In this document: piece by piece, positions 62,249 to 64,000 of the stretch | Position numbering within the stretch: position 1 is the first letter of the stretch | Layout of the letters: every line of letters begins with the position of its first letter | DNA from: Pseudomonas alloputida | GTDB lineage: Bacteria; Pseudomonadota; Gammaproteobacteria; Pseudomonadales; Pseudomonadaceae | Direction: 5' to 3' | DNA: 64,000 nucleotides | Assembly: GCF_021283545.2 (NCBI RefSeq) | Contig: NZ_CP128540.1 | Coordinates: forward strand, 2,949,501-3,013,500 | Program-made: the position numbers and the translations under genes | The notes under the pieces: generated by a model | The model's database searches: none | The model's input: only the letters and a program-made list of their open reading frames with translations | What the model was told of the DNA's origin: nothing

Positions 62249-62448
62249 TGTGCGAACTTCTGGCCGGCGATGTGGGGGTAGATGTTATGCACGCGATGCG
62301 GCCGCAGTTCGCACTGCAGATCGACATAGGGCAGATCGCCGCCGATTTGGTGAAAGAGTTCAACAAGACGCCAGCACTCAAAACCTGGGGCTGGATGTGC
62401 ATCATTGATGGCACGCCGCAGATGATGCCGCCCACATCGTTTTTGTAG
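62166..62448 (+). pseudogene. Unidentified 3' gene fragment joined to the TSUP gene
   Basis: In another plus frame than the TSUP part, codons read MCELLAGDVGVDVMHAMRPQ and onward to a stop at 62446-62448 (ending PQMMPPTSFL). It looks coding but I do not recognise the family. Probably the end of a different gene brought in by the rearrangement that cut the TSUP gene. Confidence 0.35.
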
Positions 62449-62473
62449 CTATTCAGTTACGCCGTGCTTTGAG

Positions 62474-62565
62474 TGGTCAGATCCAATGCAATTGGCTGGT
62501 CAAATCCGATGCCAACAGGTGGTCAAGTGCAATGCAAACGCTTGGTCAAGAGAGGTGCAATTTCC
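62474..62565 (+). repeat. Four tandem 23-bp repeats, inverted copy of the IS66-end array
   Basis: Units at 62474-62496, 62497-62519, 62520-62542 and 62543-62565, each starting TGGTCA and with (A/G)TGC(A/C)A in the middle. They match the minus-strand units at 59905-59973. Probably the end of a lost, oppositely oriented IS66 copy. Confidence 0.75.
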
Positions 62566-62833
62566 CAGGATGCCTGGCTGATCTACGCAAGGCGTATTCC
62601 CCGTACGCTTACCCTCTTGCGCCAGGTCAGCGCGCTGCTCAAGGGGGAGCCTGCGCAACTGTTCTTGCCCTGCGGTCATGGTTGTTGGTGAGTTAGGACA
62701 AGGCGCCGTGAGCAGCTCTGTATTTGGGCGGTGGCGCCGGCAGTCAGTACTTCTTCGGAGTCCTTCCGCGCCAGCTCGTCTATGAGTTTCCTACACCTAC
62801 TCAGGGCTTCAAACGGTTTATTAGAAAGCCAAA

Positions 62834-62862
62834 GAAGGGTGGCCGTAGCCACCCCACCCTTC
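62834..62862 (-). terminator. Terminator after the hydrolase gene
   Basis: Stem GAAGGGTGG / CCACCCTTC with an 11-base loop; on the minus strand it is followed by a T-rich stretch. It lies 16 bases beyond the stop at 62878. Confidence 0.7.
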
Positions 62863-62877
62863 AAGCCAGCAAATGCC

Positions 62878-64000
62878 TCAGGAGGTGCGGCCACCGAGCG
62901 TCTCGGCGACCCAATCCGCAATGTACTGGCCCGCGTTGATGCTGTTGTCGAAGCTGGAGTGCTGCACCCCACCCTCACGATCGGTGAAGATCTTCAGCTC
63001 GCGCTTAGGGCTGTTGATCAGTTGTTCGTAGGTGCGATGAGCCCACTTCAGCGGAATCTGAGAGTCCTTCTCGCCATGGGTGACCAGGAACGGCACTTTG
63101 ATGCGATCCAGGATCCCGTCGAGGTGAACCTTCTCGGAGATTGGCATGAAGTCCTCGATATCCTTGGCGCCCCATACCCAGCAAACATGTGCCCAGTAAT
63201 GAGGAACGGGCAGGCTGCCTTCTTTCTCTAGGCGACGCTTCTGAACATCACGCCAATCGTGGTTTGCACCCCAGACTACGCCGCACGCGAATCGAGGTTC
63301 AAATGCCACCGCTCTTGGGCAGTAGTAGCCTCCCAGCGAGACACCTTCCATGCCGATGCGCTTGGAGTCGACTTCAGGATGGGTTTCCAGCCAATCGACC
63401 ACCCGGCTCGCCCAGTGCTCACTGTCGAAGCGGGCGGTGAGGTCATGCAGGCGGAGGGCCTCACCAGTGCCAGGTTGGTCAATGAGCAGCGAAGACACGC
63501 CCCGCTTGGCGAGCCAGGCCGGCAAGCCCACGCGGTACTTCATTTCCTTGGTCGAGTCCAAGCCGTTGACCTGCAGCAGAACCGGGGCCGGGCCGTTCAC
63601 GCCTTCAGCGCGCACGAAGAGCCCGGAGAGGACTTTCCCCTCGTATGGAATCTCTACACGCTCGCAGTTTTCTTTGGATAGGGAAATACCACGTGCGAAG
63701 GTGCTCACGAACTGCTTGTAGAGAGCCTCGCGCCCTGGAGCTCCGTGTGCTTGCAGGCGCTCGCAGGTCAGGTAGTAGGTGGCAGCCCGGTTGTACTTCT
63801 CGCCCGCCGACAGCAAGCGGCCTGCAGCCTCATCTTCTTCAGCCAGGCCGCAGAGCTTGTCTGCCATTTTTGACCAGGTTTCACGAAATGCTGCGGTGCC
63901 GGCTGCGTCTGGCTGCTTCGCAGCCTCTTGCAACGGCGCACACATTTCCTCGATCTCACCCATGCGAGCGCCCATCTCGATGGCGAGGTCGACAGACAGG
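62878..64000 (-). CDS. Alpha/beta hydrolase (FrsA/pseudooxynicotine hydrolase-like), partial
   Basis: At least 373 residues; the frame is open to the window end, so the N-terminus is outside. A helical cap-like N-terminal region (to about 120) precedes the hydrolase fold: VEIPYEGKVLSGLFVRAEG, LLIDQPGTGEALR, nucleophile elbow GVSLGGYYCPRA, then LVTHGEKDSQIPL with the acid and GGVQHSSFDN with the catalytic His. The layout matches 2,6-dihydroxypseudooxynicotine hydrolase-type C-C hydrolases and FrsA-like esterases. Substrate unknown. Confidence 0.82.
   Translation of the reverse strand, partial: LSVDLAIEMGARMGEIEEMCAPLQEAAKQPDAAGTAAFRETWSKMADKLCGLAEEDEAAGRLLSAGEKYNRAATYYLTCERLQAHGAPGREALYKQFVSTFARGISLSKENCERVEIPYEGKVLSGLFVRAEGVNGPAPVLLQVNGLDSTKEMKYRVGLPAWLAKRGVSSLLIDQPGTGEALRLHDLTARFDSEHWASRVVDWLETHPEVDSKRIGMEGVSLGGYYCPRAVAFEPRFACGVVWGANHDWRDVQKRRLEKEGSLPVPHYWAHVCWVWGAKDIEDFMPISEKVHLDGILDRIKVPFLVTHGEKDSQIPLKWAHRTYEQLINSPKRELKIFTDREGGVQHSSFDNSINAGQYIADWVAETLGGRTS

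Overview
The window looks like chromosomal DNA of a Pseudomonas, probably of the P. putida/P. fluorescens type. The codon use is GC-rich, ammonium/C1 genes and RND/OMF pairs are typical of the genus, and several small conserved Pseudomonas proteins are present. Much of it is accessory: resistance islands, recombinases, two insertion sequences and a defence-like block separate the more ordinary gene groups. No rRNA, tRNA or CRISPR array was seen.

Layout. (1) 1-1300: remnant of a zinc-starvation (Zur-type) module: a Zn-independent HemB paralogue (cut by the window edge), an NTF2-like protein, a Zur-box palindrome and a broken HisI paralogue. (2) 1364-3565: GAF-PAS-GGDEF-EAL protein. (3) 4294-11146: a compact locus-of-heat-resistance type island (ClpK, PsiE-like, three small heat shock proteins, KefB-like antiporter), with scars of a second copy at 17190-17339. 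Between them lie a periplasmic-type aldehyde oxidoreductase (PaoABC-like), two small stress-type proteins and a TerC protein with a strongly structured leader. (4) 17331-26350: an RND efflux system (adaptor, pump, outer-membrane channel) in one regulon with a FabF-like ketosynthase and a Bcr/CflA exporter, under a TetR repressor with two matching operators. (5) 26421-36664: a gene fragment, a CinA-type protein, an AT-richer non-coding block crowded with TGATCA words, two tandem tyrosine recombinases, small cargo genes with direct repeats, and an IS5-family element.

(6) 36736-51421: a complete N-methylglutamate pathway for methylamine: AmtB, MgsC/B/A and GmaS on the minus strand; an XRE-cupin regulator, PurU, FolD, MgdA/B/C/D and an IclR regulator on the plus strand. 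GmaS makes gamma-glutamylmethylamide, MgsABC turns it into N-methylglutamate, MgdABCD returns glutamate and hands the C1 unit to folate, and FolD/PurU carry it to formate. The control region has sigma-54, NtrC-like and regulator-like sites.

(7) 51883-57196: a Gabija-like pair (OLD-family nuclease plus UvrD-like helicase) beside a graspetide-like RiPP locus: a precursor with three TKT...E.DD cores, a truncated MvdD-type ATP-grasp ligase and a coupled membrane protein. This is the most unusual part of the window. (8) 57630-64000: an IS66-family element with a 23-bp repeat array at its end, a MITE-like element, a ChrA/PadR pair, a broken TSUP exporter, a second inverted 23-bp array and a partial alpha/beta hydrolase.
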